Assembly: GCF_946479415.1 (NCBI RefSeq)
Contig: NZ_CAMLFY010000007.1
Span: forward strand, 1 to 64,000
Reading direction: 5' to 3'
Source: an uncultured Shinella sp.
GTDB lineage: Bacteria > Pseudomonadota > Alphaproteobacteria > Rhizobiales > Rhizobiaceae
DNA: 64,000 bases
Shown: positions 20,209 through 30,338 of the stretch, piece by piece
Numbering within the stretch: the stretch's first letter is position 1
Layout of the letters: each line of letters starts with the position of its first letter
Notes under the pieces: generated by a model
What the model saw: the letters and a program-made list of their open reading frames with translations, nothing else
What the model was told of the DNA's origin: nothing
Database searches by the model: none
Position numbers and translations under genes: made by a program

Positions 20209-22822
20209 TCACGATCCTCTGCGGTACGACGATGATCTTCTTGGGACGCTGGCCGGCGAGCGCGGCCTGGACGGGTTCGAGCGCGAGCACGGCCGCTTCG
20301 ACCGCACTCTGGTCCGCATCGCGGGCGATTGTCAAATCCGCACGCTTCTTGCCGTTGATCTGCACCGGCAGGGTGATTTCGTTTTCCGCGACCAGCCGGT
20401 CTTCATAGGCCGGCCAGGCGACGGTTGCGACGAGGCCTTCGCCGCCGATCTCGCGCCAGGCTTCTTCGGAGAGATGCGGCGTCATCGGGGCGACGATGCG
20501 GATCAGGATGCCGACGGCTTCGCGCAGTGCCGAGACCAGATCGGCCGAAGCGGTGCCTGCAGCGGCATTGGTCAGCGGCGCGGCCAGCGCGTTGACGAAT
20601 TCGTAGATACGCGCGACGGCCTTGTTGAAGGCGAGCTTGTCGTAATCGGCCTGGACGGCCTTCAGCGTCTTGTGGGCAATCTGCGAGACGGCCAGCGCTT
20701 CGCCGTCCGTACCCGGACGGCTTTCGGCGCCCTTGAGCGCGGGAGCCGCTTCGGAGATGAGGCGCCAGACGCGCTGGACGAAACGATGCGCGCCTTCGAC
20801 GCCGGCTTCCGACCAGATGACGTCGCGGTCCGGCGGGGAGTCGGAGAGAACGAAGAAGCGGGCGGTATCGGCGCCGTAGGAGGCGATGATATCGTCGGGA
20901 TCGACGACGTTCTTCTTCGACTTCGACATCTTCTCGATGGAGCCGATGGCGATTTCTTCGCCGGATTCGAGATGCAGCGCACGGCGCTTGCCGTCGACTT
21001 CCTCGATGCGGATCTCGGCCGGCGTCACCCATTCCCGCTTGCCGTCGATCGCGCGGCTATAGGTTTCGTGCACGACCATGCCCTGCGTGAAGAGACCCTT
21101 GAAGGGTTCCTTCACGTCGACATGGCCGGTGGCCTGCATGGCGCGGGTGAAGAAGCGCGAATAGAGCAGATGCAGGATCGCATGCTCGATACCGCCGATA
21201 TACTGGTCGACCGGCAGCCAGGCATTGGCCGCCGCCGGGTCAGTCGGGTTGTTCTCCCACGGCGCCGTAAAGCGGGTGAAGTACCAGGAGGAATCGACGA
21301 AGGTGTCCATCGTGTCCGTCTCGCGGCGGGCATCCTTGCCGCACTGCGGGCAGGCGACGTGGCGCCAGGTGGCGTGACGGTCGAGCGGGTTGCCCGGCTT
21401 GTCGAAGGTGACGTCGTCGGGCAGCTGCACCGGCAGGTCGGCCTTCGGAACGGGCACGACGCCGCAGGCCTCACAATGGATGACCGGGATCGGGCAGCCC
21501 CAGTAGCGCTGGCGCGAAATGCCCCAGTCGCGCAGGCGGAAGTTCACCTTGCGCTCGCCCTGCGGGGCGTTGCCCAGCGTGGCTGCCGTGAGGCGCTTGG
21601 CGACCTCTTCGAAGGCCTCTTCGGTGCTCAGCCCATCAAGGAAGCGCGAATTGATCATCACGCCGTCGCCGACATAGGCCTCGTCACCGATGACGAAGGT
21701 CGCGGCGTCGCCATCCCTGGGCATGACGACGGGCACGACGGGCAGGTCATATTTGCGGGCGAAGTCGAGGTCGCGCTGGTCGCCGGAGGGGCAGCCGAAG
21801 ATGGCGCCTGTGCCGTAGTCCATCAGCACGAAGTTCGCGACGTAAACCGGCAATTCCCAGCTGGGATCGAAGGGATGGCGCACACGGATGCCGGTGTCCA
21901 TGCCCTTCTTCTCGGCCGTCTCCAGGGCGGCCAGCGAGGTTCCGGCGCGGCGGCATTCCTCGCAGAACGCCATGATTTCGGGATTGGTGGCGGACACTTC
22001 CCTGGCCAGCGGATGATCGGCCGAGATCGCCAGGAACGAGGCGCCGAACATCGTGTCGGGACGCGTCGTGTAGACGGTCACGTCCTTCTCGGCGGTCTCA
22101 GAGCCTTCGGCGACTTCCCAGCGCACCAGCATGCCTTCGGAACGGCCGATCCAGTTCTTCTGCATCAGCCGGACTTTTTCCGGCCACTGGTCGAGTGTCT
22201 CGAGCGAATCGAGCAGATCCTGGCTGAAATCGGTGATGCGGAAGAACCACTGGGTCAGCTCGCGCTGTTCGACCAGCGCTCCGGAGCGCCAGCCGCGGCC
22301 GTCGATGACCTGCTCGTTGGCGAGAACCGTGTGGTCGACCGGGTCCCAATTCACCTTGGACTGCTTGCGGTAGACGAGGCCCTTTTCCAGGAAATCCAGG
22401 AACAGGTGCTGCTGGCGCTGATAATATTCGACATCGCAGGTGGCGAATTCGCGCGACCAGTCGAGCGACAGGCCCATCGACTTTAGCTGCTTGCGCATCG
22501 TCGCGATGTTTTCATAGGTCCAGCCCTTGGGGTGGACCTTGTTCTGCATGGCGGCGTTTTCGGCGGGCATGCCGAAGGCGTCCCAGCCCATCGGGTGCAG
22601 CACGTTGTAGCCGCGGGCGCGCTTGTAGCGGGCGACGACGTCGCCCATCGCATAGTTGCGCACATGGCCCATATGGATGCGGCCCGAGGGATAGGGGAAC
22701 ATCTCTAGGACGTAATACTTTTCGCGCGGATCGTCGTTGTCGGTCAGGAAGACGTTTTCGTCGTTCCATTTTGCCTGCCAGCGGGGCTCGGCATCGCGCG
22801 GATTGTAACGTTCGGTGGCCAT
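20195..22822 (-). CDS. leuS: Leucyl-tRNA synthetase
   Basis: An 875-residue class Ia aminoacyl-tRNA synthetase. The HIGH-type motif appears as [12 protein letters not shown] near residue 50, the KMSKS motif as [16 protein letters not shown] near residue 630, and the large CP1 editing domain lies between them ([20 protein letters not shown]). ATG 22822 ([16 protein letters not shown]) is the family start; the longer frame is spurious. It is the first gene of the leftward leuS-lptE-holA cluster, with a 187-base divergent gap before yggS in which nothing distinctive was seen. Confidence 0.98.
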   Translation of the reverse strand: MATERYNPRDAEPRWQAKWNDENVFLTDNDDPREKYYVLEMFPYPSGRIHMGHVRNYAMGDVVARYKRARGYNVLHPMGWDAFGMPAENAAMQNKVHPKGWTYENIATMRKQLKSMGLSLDWSREFATCDVEYYQRQQHLFLDFLEKGLVYRKQSKVNWDPVDHTVLANEQVIDGRGWRSGALVEQRELTQWFFRITDFSQDLLDSLETLDQWPEKVRLMQKNWIGRSEGMLVRWEVAEGSETAEKDVTVYTTRPDTMFGASFLAISADHPLAREVSATNPEIMAFCEECRRAGTSLAALETAEKKGMDTGIRVRHPFDPSWELPVYVANFVLMDYGTGAIFGCPSGDQRDLDFARKYDLPVVPVVMPRDGDAATFVIGDEAYVGDGVMINSRFLDGLSTEEAFEEVAKRLTAATLGNAPQGERKVNFRLRDWGISRQRYWGCPIPVIHCEACGVVPVPKADLPVQLPDDVTFDKPGNPLDRHATWRHVACPQCGKDARRETDTMDTFVDSSWYFTRFTAPWENNPTDPAAANAWLPVDQYIGGIEHAILHLLYSRFFTRAMQATGHVDVKEPFKGLFTQGMVVHETYSRAIDGKREWVTPAEIRIEEVDGKRRALHLESGEEIAIGSIEKMSKSKKNVVDPDDIIASYGADTARFFVLSDSPPDRDVIWSEAGVEGAHRFVQRVWRLISEAAPALKGAESRPGTDGEALAVSQIAHKTLKAVQADYDKLAFNKAVARIYEFVNALAAPLTNAAAGTASADLVSALREAVGILIRIVAPMTPHLSEEAWREIGGEGLVATVAWPAYEDRLVAENEITLPVQINGKKRADLTIARDADQSAVEAAVLALEPVQAALAGQRPKKIIVVPQRIVNVVV

Positions 22823-23009
22823 GTCTTTGATGTTCCGGAAGTCTTTTGGGAGTTTTGGCGAGCGGTTCGCCCATGCGAATATAGTGGCGAGACCTTCATC
22901 ATGAAACCGCCGAAGCGTCAAGTTTTCCGGCCTCGTCAGGGTCTGTCGTGCTTGGCAAGCGGCGTCGTTTTCGCTAGGTCCTGACCCTCGATACCAGAGG
23001 AGAGTGACG

Positions 23010-23669
23010 ATGGAGCTTCAGGACCGCCTCGCAGAGGTTCAGGGCCGCATGAAGAAGGCGGCGGCGGAAGCTGGCCGCAAGCCGGATGCGGTCACGCTCG
23101 TTGCGGTGTCGAAGACGTTCGATGCCGATTCCATCCGCCCGGCTATCGTCGCCGGCCAACGGGTCTTCGGTGAAAACCGCGTGCAGGAAGCGCAGGGCAA
23201 GTGGCCGGAGTTGCGCGCCGAGACCGACGGCATCGAGCTGCACCTGATCGGCCCGCTGCAATCCAACAAGACCGCCGAGGCCGTGGCACTGTTCGACGTC
23301 ATCGAGACGGTCGATCGCGAGAAGATCGCCCGCACCATCGCCGACGAGATGAAGCGGCAGGGTCGCAGCTTGCGGCTCTATGTTCAGGTCAATACCGGCC
23401 TCGAGCCGCAGAAGGCGGGCATCGCGCCCGACGATACGGTGGCCTTCGTGACCTTCTGCCGCGAGGAGCTTGGCCTCTCGATCGAAGGGCTGATGTGCAT
23501 TCCGCCGGCGGAGGAAAATCCTGGCCCGCATTTCGCGTTGCTGGCCAAGCTTGCGGAACGCTGCGGTCTTGAAAAACTCTCCATGGGCATGTCGGGCGAT
23601 TACGACGTCGCCATCGGTTTTGGCGCGACCTCGGTGCGCGTCGGTTCGGCGATCTTCGGCACGCGCTGA
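23010..23669 (+). CDS. Pyridoxal phosphate homeostasis protein (YggS/PLPBP)
   Basis: A 219-residue PLP-binding TIM-barrel protein (COG0325) that buffers vitamin B6 and influences amino acid pools. The PLP lysine lies in [12 protein letters not shown], followed by [24 protein letters not shown] and [20 protein letters not shown] bind phosphate. ATG 23010 is used, with AGGAGA just upstream. Confidence 0.94.
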   Translation: MELQDRLAEVQGRMKKAAAEAGRKPDAVTLVAVSKTFDADSIRPAIVAGQRVFGENRVQEAQGKWPELRAETDGIELHLIGPLQSNKTAEAVALFDVIETVDREKIARTIADEMKRQGRSLRLYVQVNTGLEPQKAGIAPDDTVAFVTFCREELGLSIEGLMCIPPAEENPGPHFALLAKLAERCGLEKLSMGMSGDYDVAIGFGATSVRVGSAIFGTR

Positions 23670-23802
23670 CGCGGCTTGACGGAACGCAGAAAGCCGCCCG
23701 GCCTTTTGAGGCTTTCGTCTCTCTTTGCGGATTGCCCGCCCTCTCCTATTCTTCCCGCTGAGGAACCGGCCGTTGATCGGCCGTGCATGGCGGGAGGAAG
23801 CG

Positions 23803-25701
23803 ATGCAGAAAACCTATGCCGAGATCTATCGGGCGTGGAAGGACGATCACCACGCGCATTGGCGTGAGGCCGCGCGGGCGATCGACTGGTTCATGGAACC
23901 GACGGAGATTTTTGATGGTGACCAGGGCGTCTATGGCCGCTGGTTTCCTGATGCGCGCGGCAATACCTGTCACAACTGCGTCGATCGCCATGTGGCGGCG
24001 GGGCAAGGGGACGTCGCGGCGCTGATCTACGACAGCCCGGTGACCGGACGAAAGGCCCGCTTCACCTATGCCGAGCTGCTCGAGCGCGTGAACGCTATGG
24101 CGGCGGTTTTGGTCGATCAGGGCGTGGAACAGGGCGACCGGGTCATCCTCTACATGCCGATGATCCCCGAGGCGATTTTCGCCATGCTGGCCTGCGCGCG
24201 CATCGGCGCGATCCATTCCGTGGTGTTCGGCGGTTTTGCCGCAAATGAGCTTGCCGCCCGCATTGACGATTCGACGGCGAAGCTTGTCGTGACGGCGAGT
24301 TGCGGCATCGAGCCGAACCGCGTCGTCGCCTATAAGCCGCTGCTCGATGCCGCCATCGATCTGGCCCGTCACAAGCCGGACCGTTGCCTTGTCCTGCAAC
24401 GGCCCGAGCTTGCCGCGACGCTACAGGATGGCCGGGACATCGATCTGGGCGCGGCGCTCGACGCGGCGCGCGGTCGCACCATTGCCTGCGCACCACTGGC
24501 GGCGACCAATCCGCTCTACATCCTCTATACGTCAGGCACGACCGGCCAGCCGAAGGGCGTCATCCGCGACAATGGTGGCCATATGGTCGCACTGGCCTGG
24601 ACCATGCAGGCGCTCTACGGCGTGAAACCCGGTGAGGTCTACTGGGCGGCGTCGGATATCGGCTGGGTCGTCGGCCATTCCTACATCGTCTATGCGCCCC
24701 TGCTGAATGGTAGCACGACGGTGCTCTATGAGGGCAAGCCGATCGGCACGCCGGATGCCGGCGCCTTCTGGCGGGTGGTGGAGGAATACAAGGTCTCCGT
24801 GCTTTTCACGGCGCCGACGGCCTTCCGCGCCATTCGCAAGGAGGATCCCGAGGGCGCGCTCGTGAAACGCTACGATCTCTCCAGCCTCCGGGCGCTGTTT
24901 CTCGCCGGCGAGCGGGCCGATCCCGATACGCTGCGCTGGGCCGAAGCCGTGCTTGGCGTTCCCGTCATCGATCACTGGTGGCAGACCGAGACGGGCTGGG
25001 CGATCGTCGGCAATCCGCTCGGCCTCGATGCGCTGCCCGTGAAGCATGGTTCGCCTACCGTGCCCATGCCGGGTTATGATCTCCATGTGCTCGATGATGC
25101 CGGTCATGCGGTACCGGCCGGCACGCTCGGCAATATCGCCATCAAGCTACCCCTCCCCCCGGGTTGCCTGCCGAGCTTCTGGAATGCCGACGACCGGTTC
25201 CGCACCGCCTGCCTGTCGGATTTCCCCGGCTACTACAAGACGGCGGATGCCGGTTATATCGATGACGACGGTTATGTTTTCATCATGTCGCGCACCGACG
25301 ACATCATCAATGTCGCCGGCCACCGCCTTTCGACGGGGGCGATCGAGGAGGTCTGCGCCGGCCATCCAGACGTTGCCGAATGCGCCGTCATCGGCGTCGC
25401 CGATGGCATCAAGGGCCAGGTGCCCGCCGGTTTCCTCGTCCTGAAGAGCAATGTTTCACGTGAATCATCGCTTGTGGAGGCTGAGGTCGTGGGCCTCGTA
25501 CGCGAAAAAATCGGCCCCGTCGCCGCCTTCAAGACGGCGATCTGCGTGAAGCGCCTGCCAAAAACCCGCTCGGGAAAAATCCTGCGCGGCACGATGCAGA
25601 AGATCGCCGACCGCGAGGACTGGAAGATGCCGGCGACGATCGACGATCCCGCCATTCTGGACGAAATCGCGGAGGTTCTCGCGGAGCGACGGATCGGTTA
25701 G
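23803..25701 (+). CDS. Propionyl-CoA synthetase-like acyl-CoA ligase
   Basis: A 632-residue ANL-superfamily ligase related to PrpE/acetyl-CoA synthetase (carboxylate + ATP + CoA to acyl-CoA). The N-terminus shows NCVDRHV. The AMP-binding P-loop is LYTSGTTGQPKGVIRD, then DIGWVVGHSYIVYAPL, HWWQTETGW, and the C-terminal lysine motif KTRSGKILRG. Similarity to PrpE (short N-terminus, GTPDAGAFWRVVEEYKV) is stronger than to Acs. ATG 23803 has GGGAGGA upstream. parS site 5 lies in frame near the C-terminal domain and encodes NVSRES. Substrate preference is inferred. Confidence 0.88.
   Translation: MQKTYAEIYRAWKDDHHAHWREAARAIDWFMEPTEIFDGDQGVYGRWFPDARGNTCHNCVDRHVAAGQGDVAALIYDSPVTGRKARFTYAELLERVNAMAAVLVDQGVEQGDRVILYMPMIPEAIFAMLACARIGAIHSVVFGGFAANELAARIDDSTAKLVVTASCGIEPNRVVAYKPLLDAAIDLARHKPDRCLVLQRPELAATLQDGRDIDLGAALDAARGRTIACAPLAATNPLYILYTSGTTGQPKGVIRDNGGHMVALAWTMQALYGVKPGEVYWAASDIGWVVGHSYIVYAPLLNGSTTVLYEGKPIGTPDAGAFWRVVEEYKVSVLFTAPTAFRAIRKEDPEGALVKRYDLSSLRALFLAGERADPDTLRWAEAVLGVPVIDHWWQTETGWAIVGNPLGLDALPVKHGSPTVPMPGYDLHVLDDAGHAVPAGTLGNIAIKLPLPPGCLPSFWNADDRFRTACLSDFPGYYKTADAGYIDDDGYVFIMSRTDDIINVAGHRLSTGAIEEVCAGHPDVAECAVIGVADGIKGQVPAGFLVLKSNVSRESSLVEAEVVGLVREKIGPVAAFKTAICVKRLPKTRSGKILRGTMQKIADREDWKMPATIDDPAILDEIAEVLAERRIG
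25452..25467. promoter_or_regulatory. parS site 5 (inside the PrpE-like gene)
   Basis: TGTTTCACGTGAATCA matches the consensus at 15 of 16 positions and is identical to site 1. It lies 16 kb right of oriC. Confidence 0.8.
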
Positions 25702-25718
25702 CCTGCTCCCTTCTCTTC

Positions 25719-25749
25719 CGTCATCCTCGGGTCAAGCTCAAGGATGACG
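25719..25749. repeat. Intergenic palindromic repeat, family A, short copy
   Basis: CGTCATCCT (25719-25727) pairs with AGGATGACG (25741-25749). The loop contains CGGGTCAAGC. It shares its core CCTCGGGTCAAGC with the larger element at 28853-28929. Confidence 0.65.
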
Positions 25750-25787
25750 TTGTGGGGAGGCAGCGTTCCGGCACGAATGCGAGGCAC

Positions 25788-25824
25788 AAAAAAACCGGCC
25801 GCTTTGGCGACCGGTCTTATCGTT
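25788..25824 (-). terminator. Intrinsic terminator after trcR
   Basis: On the minus strand ACCGGTCGC pairs with GCGGCCGGT (one mismatch) and is followed by seven T residues. Confidence 0.8.
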
Positions 25825-25842
25825 CTGTAATGGTGACGTCGC

Positions 25843-26541
25843 TTAGAAGCGGTCGTCTTCGTCGTCGTCCGGGGTGGACGACTTGAGCGACTTGAGCTTG
25901 GCGAAGACGGCGTCGGCGTCGATTTCCTTTTCCTCTTCACGGTCGCTGTAGGGCAGCTTTTCCGTTTCGTGGGCGGATTCGAGCGTGGCGCCGAGTTCGG
26001 CGGCCGTCGGCAGCGGGCGGCCCTTGGAGGCGCGTTCGACTTCGAGGTCGAGATCGATCTGCGAGCACAGGCCGAGCGTGACCGGGTCCATCGGTGTCAG
26101 GTTCGTCGAGTTCCAGTGGGTGCGTTCGCGGATCTGCTCGATCGTCGACTTGGTGGTGCCGACGAGACGCGAAATCTGCGCATCCTTGAGTTCCGGATGG
26201 TTGCGCACAAGCCAGAGAATGGCGTTCGGGCGATCCTGGCGCTTGGAGACCGGCGTGTAGCGCGGACCCTTGCGCTTGGATTCGGGAACGCGAACCTTGG
26301 GGTCGGAAAGCTTCAGCTTGTGGTTCGGGTTGCCCTCGGCGCGCGCGATTTCTTCACGCGACAGCTGGCCGGTCGAGATCGGGTCGAGACCCTTGATGCC
26401 CTGGGCTGATTCGCCGTCGGCGATCGCCTTAACTTCAAGCGGGTGCAGTTTGCAAAAAGTCGCGATCTGTTCGAACGACAGCGCCGTGTTGTCGACCAGC
26501 CAGACCGCGGTCGCCTTTGGCATGAGGAGCTGCTGAGCCAT
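25843..26541 (-). CDS. trcR: Cell-cycle transcriptional regulator TrcR (DUF1013)
   Basis: A 232-residue DUF1013 protein, found across alphaproteobacteria. In Caulobacter the homologue tracks with RNA polymerase and affects the cell cycle. The sequence shows the N-terminal MPKATAVWLVDNTALSFEQI with IATFCKLHPLEVKAIADGE, then a central helical DNA-binding-like part (LVRNHPELKDAQISRLVGTT, KSTIEQIRERTHWN). The C-terminal tail is acidic and ends DDDEDDRF. It is divergent from acs across a 236-base gap containing a palindrome. The family identification is firm; function is by family knowledge. Confidence 0.92.
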   Translation of the reverse strand: MAQQLLMPKATAVWLVDNTALSFEQIATFCKLHPLEVKAIADGESAQGIKGLDPISTGQLSREEIARAEGNPNHKLKLSDPKVRVPESKRKGPRYTPVSKRQDRPNAILWLVRNHPELKDAQISRLVGTTKSTIEQIRERTHWNSTNLTPMDPVTLGLCSQIDLDLEVERASKGRPLPTAAELGATLESAHETEKLPYSDREEEKEIDADAVFAKLKSLKSSTPDDDEDDRF

Positions 26542-26658
26542 GCATATAGTCCTTCTGTCCGTCCGCGCCGGTGTCGCGGGTCGTGGGGTAGTTAGCCACT
26601 ATGTTCCGGGAATTGCGCCCTCTATACAATCACTGTCGCAGAAATGCAATTCTTCAAG

Positions 26659-26677
26659 AGACAAATGACCTTTGTCT
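26659..26677. promoter_or_regulatory. Palindrome between divergent trcR and acs
   Basis: AGACAAA (26659-26665) and TTTGTCT (26671-26677) form a perfect inverted repeat with a 5-base spacer in the shared 236-base regulatory gap. It is a candidate operator, about 100 bases before acs. Confidence 0.4.
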
Positions 26678-26777
26678 AATTGCCGTCATGCTTTGACCTG
26701 ATATGAATGGCGCCGAGAGTGGCGGGGCCGGAGGAGAATACGGTTTCCGCGCATGCGCAGTCATGAGGGAGGCATCC

Positions 26778-28733
26778 ATGTCCGCAAAGACCTATCCGGT
26801 CCTGAAATCCGCGAAAAACCGTGCGCTCATCGACAACGACACCTATCAGAAATGGTATCGTGAGAGCATCGAGAACCCGGAGCGCTTCTGGGACAAACAC
26901 GGCATGCGCATCGACTGGTTCAAGCCCTATACGAAGGTGAAGAACACCTCGTTTTCCGGCAAGGTCCCGATCAAGTGGTTCGAGGACGGCATCACCAACG
27001 TCTCCTACAACTGTATCGACCGCCACCTGAAGGCGCATGGCGACGACGTCGCCATCATCTGGGAAGGCGACAACCCCTATATCGACAAGAAGATCACCTA
27101 TAACGAGCTTTACGAACACGTCTGCCGCATGGCGAATGTGATGAAGAAGCACGGCGTGAAGAAGGGTGACCGCGTCACCATCTACATGCCGATGATCCCC
27201 GAAGCGGCCTATGCGATGCTCGCCTGCGCGCGCATCGGCGCCATCCACTCCGTGGTCTTCGGCGGCTTCTCGCCGGATGCGCTGGCCGGCCGTATCGTCG
27301 ACTGCGAATCGACCTTCGTCGTCACCTGCGACGAGGGCGTGCGCGGCGGCAAGCCGATCCCGCTCAAGGAAAACACCGATACCGCGATCGACATCGCCGC
27401 CAAGCAGCATGTCATCGTCAACAAGGTTCTGGTCGTGCGCCGCACCGGCGGCAAGATCGGCTGGGCGCCGGGCCGCGACATCTGGCACCACAAGGAAGTG
27501 CTGACCGTTCCGCGCGATTGTCCGCCGGCCAAGATGAAGGCGGAAGATCCGCTGTTCATCCTCTACACCTCCGGCTCGACCGGCAAGCCGAAGGGCGTGC
27601 TGCACACCACGGCCGGCTACCTCGTCTATGCCTCGATGACGCACAAATACGTCTTCGATTACCAGGACGGCGATATCTACTGGTGCACGGCCGACGTCGG
27701 CTGGGTCACCGGCCATTCCTATATCGTCTATGGGCCGCTCGCGAACCGCGCCACCACGCTGATGTTCGAAGGCGTGCCGAATTTCCCGGATGCCGGCCGT
27801 TTCTGGGAAGTGGTCGACAAGCACAAGGTCAACATCTTCTACACCGCGCCGACGGCGATCCGCGCGCTGATGGGCGCCGGCGACGATTTCGTCAAGCGCT
27901 CCGACCGGTCGTCGCTGCGCCTGCTCGGCTCGGTCGGCGAGCCGATCAACCCGGAAGCCTGGGAATGGTATTACAATGTGGTCGGCGAAGGCCGTTCGCC
28001 GATCGTCGATACCTGGTGGCAGACGGAAACCGGCGGCATCCTGATCACCCCGCTGCCCGGTGCGACGGACCTGAAGCCCGGCTCGGCGACGCGGCCGTTC
28101 TTCGGCGTCAAGCCGGAACTGGTCGATAACGAGGGCAAGGTGCTGGAAGGGGCTGCCGACGGCAATCTCTGCATCACCGACAGCTGGCCGGGCCAGATGC
28201 GCACCGTCTATGGCGATCACAAGCGCTTCATCGAGACCTACTTCTCCACCTACAAGGGCAAGTATTTCACCGGCGACGGCTGCCGCCGTGACGAGGACGG
28301 ATATTACTGGATCACCGGCCGCGTCGACGACGTGCTCAACATTTCCGGCCACCGCCTCGGCACGGCCGAAATCGAATCGGCCCTCGTCTCGCACCATCTC
28401 GTCTCGGAAGCGGCCGTCGTCGGCTATCCGCACGGCCTCAAGGGCCAGGGCATCTATTGCTACGTCTCGCTGATGGCCGGCGAGGAAGGCAATGACGCGC
28501 TGCGCCAGGACCTCGTCAAACATGTCCGCAAGGAAATCGGTCCCATCGCGACGCCGGACAAGATCCAGTTCGCGCCCGGCCTGCCGAAGACCCGCTCCGG
28601 CAAGATCATGCGCCGCATCCTGCGCAAGATCGCCGAGGACGACTTTGGCGCACTCGGCGACACCTCGACGCTCGCCGACCCGGCCGTCGTGGACGACTTG
28701 ATCGCCAACCGCCAGAACAAGGCAGGCGGCTGA
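26778..28733 (+). CDS. acs: Acetyl-CoA synthetase
   Basis: A 651-residue AMP-forming ligase making acetyl-CoA from acetate. Motifs in order are NCIDRHL, the P-loop [32 protein letters not shown] and [10 protein letters not shown], the hinge region [20 protein letters not shown], and the C-terminal [11 protein letters not shown]. The lysine of that last motif is the usual site of regulatory acetylation. ATG 26778 follows GGGAGG. Full-length and typical of Acs. A paralogous PrpE-like ligase lies 1 kb to the left, across trcR. Confidence 0.97.
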   Translation: MSAKTYPVLKSAKNRALIDNDTYQKWYRESIENPERFWDKHGMRIDWFKPYTKVKNTSFSGKVPIKWFEDGITNVSYNCIDRHLKAHGDDVAIIWEGDNPYIDKKITYNELYEHVCRMANVMKKHGVKKGDRVTIYMPMIPEAAYAMLACARIGAIHSVVFGGFSPDALAGRIVDCESTFVVTCDEGVRGGKPIPLKENTDTAIDIAAKQHVIVNKVLVVRRTGGKIGWAPGRDIWHHKEVLTVPRDCPPAKMKAEDPLFILYTSGSTGKPKGVLHTTAGYLVYASMTHKYVFDYQDGDIYWCTADVGWVTGHSYIVYGPLANRATTLMFEGVPNFPDAGRFWEVVDKHKVNIFYTAPTAIRALMGAGDDFVKRSDRSSLRLLGSVGEPINPEAWEWYYNVVGEGRSPIVDTWWQTETGGILITPLPGATDLKPGSATRPFFGVKPELVDNEGKVLEGAADGNLCITDSWPGQMRTVYGDHKRFIETYFSTYKGKYFTGDGCRRDEDGYYWITGRVDDVLNISGHRLGTAEIESALVSHHLVSEAAVVGYPHGLKGQGIYCYVSLMAGEEGNDALRQDLVKHVRKEIGPIATPDKIQFAPGLPKTRSGKIMRRILRKIAEDDFGALGDTSTLADPAVVDDLIANRQNKAGG

Positions 28734-28760
28734 TCGGTTCGAGTACGGAACGACAAAGCG

Positions 28761-28794
28761 AAACGGCGGCCAGTGGCCGCCGTTTTCATTTTAA
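28761..28794 (+). terminator. Intrinsic terminator after acs
   Basis: AAACGGCGGCC pairs with GGCCGCCGTTT around AGT, followed by TCATTTT. Confidence 0.85.
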
Positions 28795-28852
28795 GAAACT
28801 GCCTGTGAGGACGTTCGAGTGGGGCAACACCGGTCCTCCCCTCAAGCGTCAC

Positions 28853-28929
28853 CCTCGGGCTTGACCCGAGGATCCACTCCTCCCCGCACCGTTTTACTTG
28901 CGGCATGGATCCTCGGGTCAAGCCCGAGG
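28853..28929. repeat. Large intergenic palindrome (RIME-like element)
   Basis: Two perfectly complementary 24-base arms (28853-28876 and 28906-28929) flank a 29-base centre. Each arm itself contains the smaller palindrome CCTCGGG/CCCGAGG. This resembles the dispersed palindromic intergenic elements known from Rhizobiaceae. It fills the gap between acs and the SDHAF4 gene. Confidence 0.75.
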
Positions 28930-29014
28930 ACGAGGAAGGAGAGGCTGGAGGTATGAGACATTCACGCGAAGATGATGCTTAAGGAGAGTGGATGCCTGAG
29001 CCGGATTCCCGCTC

Positions 29015-29212
29015 TCAGAAATCGATCGCCCGGCCCTTGATCTCCCAGTCGCCGAACCGTGCGGGGTCCTCGCCGCCGCGGCCGCCGATTTCTTCGGCGC
29101 GCTCGACGGGCTGGGCTGCCTTGCGGCGCTCCTCGGCCTCCTGCAGGGCGCGTTGGGCGGCGGGCGGGAGCACTTTGCGGCCGTCGGAATGATTGTCGTT
29201 GTCGCTGTCCAT
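29015..29212 (-). CDS. SDHAF4/DUF1674 succinate dehydrogenase assembly factor homologue
   Basis: A 65-residue protein whose C-terminus, GGRGGEDPARFGDWE followed by KGRAIDF, is the diagnostic DUF1674 motif. This family is orthologous to the mitochondrial factor Sdh8/SDHAF4, which binds flavinylated SdhA. The N-terminal half is polar and helical (LPPAAQRALQEAEERRKAA). ATG 29212 (MDSDND) is used; ATG 29224 is an alternative, but GGAAGG directly abuts it. It diverges from htpX, with parS site 6 in the shared upstream region. Confidence 0.85.
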   Translation of the reverse strand: MDSDNDNHSDGRKVLPPAAQRALQEAEERRKAAQPVERAEEIGGRGGEDPARFGDWEIKGRAIDF

Positions 29213-29295
29213 GAAAATCGGCATCCTTCCGGGATATTGAAGACGTGCGGATGGTTTCCCATCATATAGGAGCGTGACGACGCTGTGGAAAGCGC

Positions 29296-29311
29296 TGATT
29301 CACGTGAAACA
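29296..29311. promoter_or_regulatory. parS site 6 (upstream of htpX)
   Basis: TGATTCACGTGAAACA matches the consensus at 15 of 16 positions and is identical to site 2. It is the rightmost site found, 20 kb from oriC. Confidence 0.8.
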
Positions 29312-29372
29312 TATCCTTGACAACAAGGATCGACAAACCAGGTCGACCAGACCGGACAGGAGCCGAAAACGT

Positions 29373-30338
29373 ATGAACATCGTTCGCACAGCCATGCTGC
29401 TCGCCGTCATGACGGCGCTTTTCATGGGCGTGGGCCTGCTCATCGGCGGCAAGGGCGGCATGATGATCGCGCTCGTCGTCGCGATCGGCATGAACGTCTT
29501 CTCCTACTGGAATTCCGACCGGATGGTGCTGTCGATGTACGGCGCCAAGGAGGTCGATGAGCGCACGGCACCCGAATACTACGGCATCGTGCGGGATCTT
29601 GCGGCGCGCGCCGGCCTGCCCATGCCACGCGTCTTCGTTATGAACAGCGACCAGCCGAACGCCTTCGCGACCGGCCGCAACCCGGAAAATTCCGCCGTCG
29701 CCGCCTCCACCGGCCTTCTCCAGGCGCTGTCCTATGAAGAGGTGGCGGGCGTGATGGCGCATGAGCTGGCGCATATCCAGAACCGCGACACGCTGACCAT
29801 GACGCTGACGGCGACGCTTGCCGGTGCGATCTCCATGCTCGCCAACTTCGCCATGTTCTTCGGTGGCGGCCATAACCGCGAGAACAACAACCCGCTCGGT
29901 TTCGTCGGCGTGCTGATCGCCATGATCGTTGCGCCCTTCGCCGCCATGCTGGTGCAGATGGCAATCAGCCGCACACGCGAATATTCGGCCGACAAGCGAG
30001 GCGCGGAAATCTGCGGCAACCCGCTGTGGCTGGCCTCCGCTCTCGGCAAGATCGCGGTGGCGGCCGGCCGCGTTCCCAACGATGAGGCCGAACGTAATCC
30101 GGCGACGGCGCATATGTTCATCATCAATCCGCTCTCGGGCGAACGCATGGACAACCTGTTTTCGACCCATCCGAACACCGAGAACCGCATCGCCGCGCTC
30201 CAGGAAATGGCCCGCACCATGCAGGCCCGCTCGACGGAACCGGTCCGTGCTGATAATCCGTCACGCAAATCGCGCTCCGTACCGACGACGGGCTGGGGAC
30301 GCGGTGGCTCCGAACCGCCCAAAGGTCCCTGGTCTTGA
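29373..30338 (+). CDS. htpX: Membrane zinc metalloprotease HtpX
   Basis: A 321-residue M48B protease of the inner membrane that degrades damaged membrane proteins. Two N-terminal membrane helices ([37 protein letters not shown]) are followed by the zinc site [14 protein letters not shown] (HExxH) and two more hydrophobic segments ([37 protein letters not shown]). A third ligand is in [11 protein letters not shown]. The C-terminal segment shows [17 protein letters not shown] 29373 is used, with AGGAG upstream. Its stop overlaps the rsmB TTG start. Confidence 0.95.
   Translation: MNIVRTAMLLAVMTALFMGVGLLIGGKGGMMIALVVAIGMNVFSYWNSDRMVLSMYGAKEVDERTAPEYYGIVRDLAARAGLPMPRVFVMNSDQPNAFATGRNPENSAVAASTGLLQALSYEEVAGVMAHELAHIQNRDTLTMTLTATLAGAISMLANFAMFFGGGHNRENNNPLGFVGVLIAMIVAPFAAMLVQMAISRTREYSADKRGAEICGNPLWLASALGKIAVAAGRVPNDEAERNPATAHMFIINPLSGERMDNLFSTHPNTENRIAALQEMARTMQARSTEPVRADNPSRKSRSVPTTGWGRGGSEPPKGPWS

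Noticed and set aside
20144..22486. 780-codon open frame opposite leuS
   Set aside because: Antisense shadow of leuS; the His/Asp/Gly/Arg-rich composition without domains is typical of such frames.
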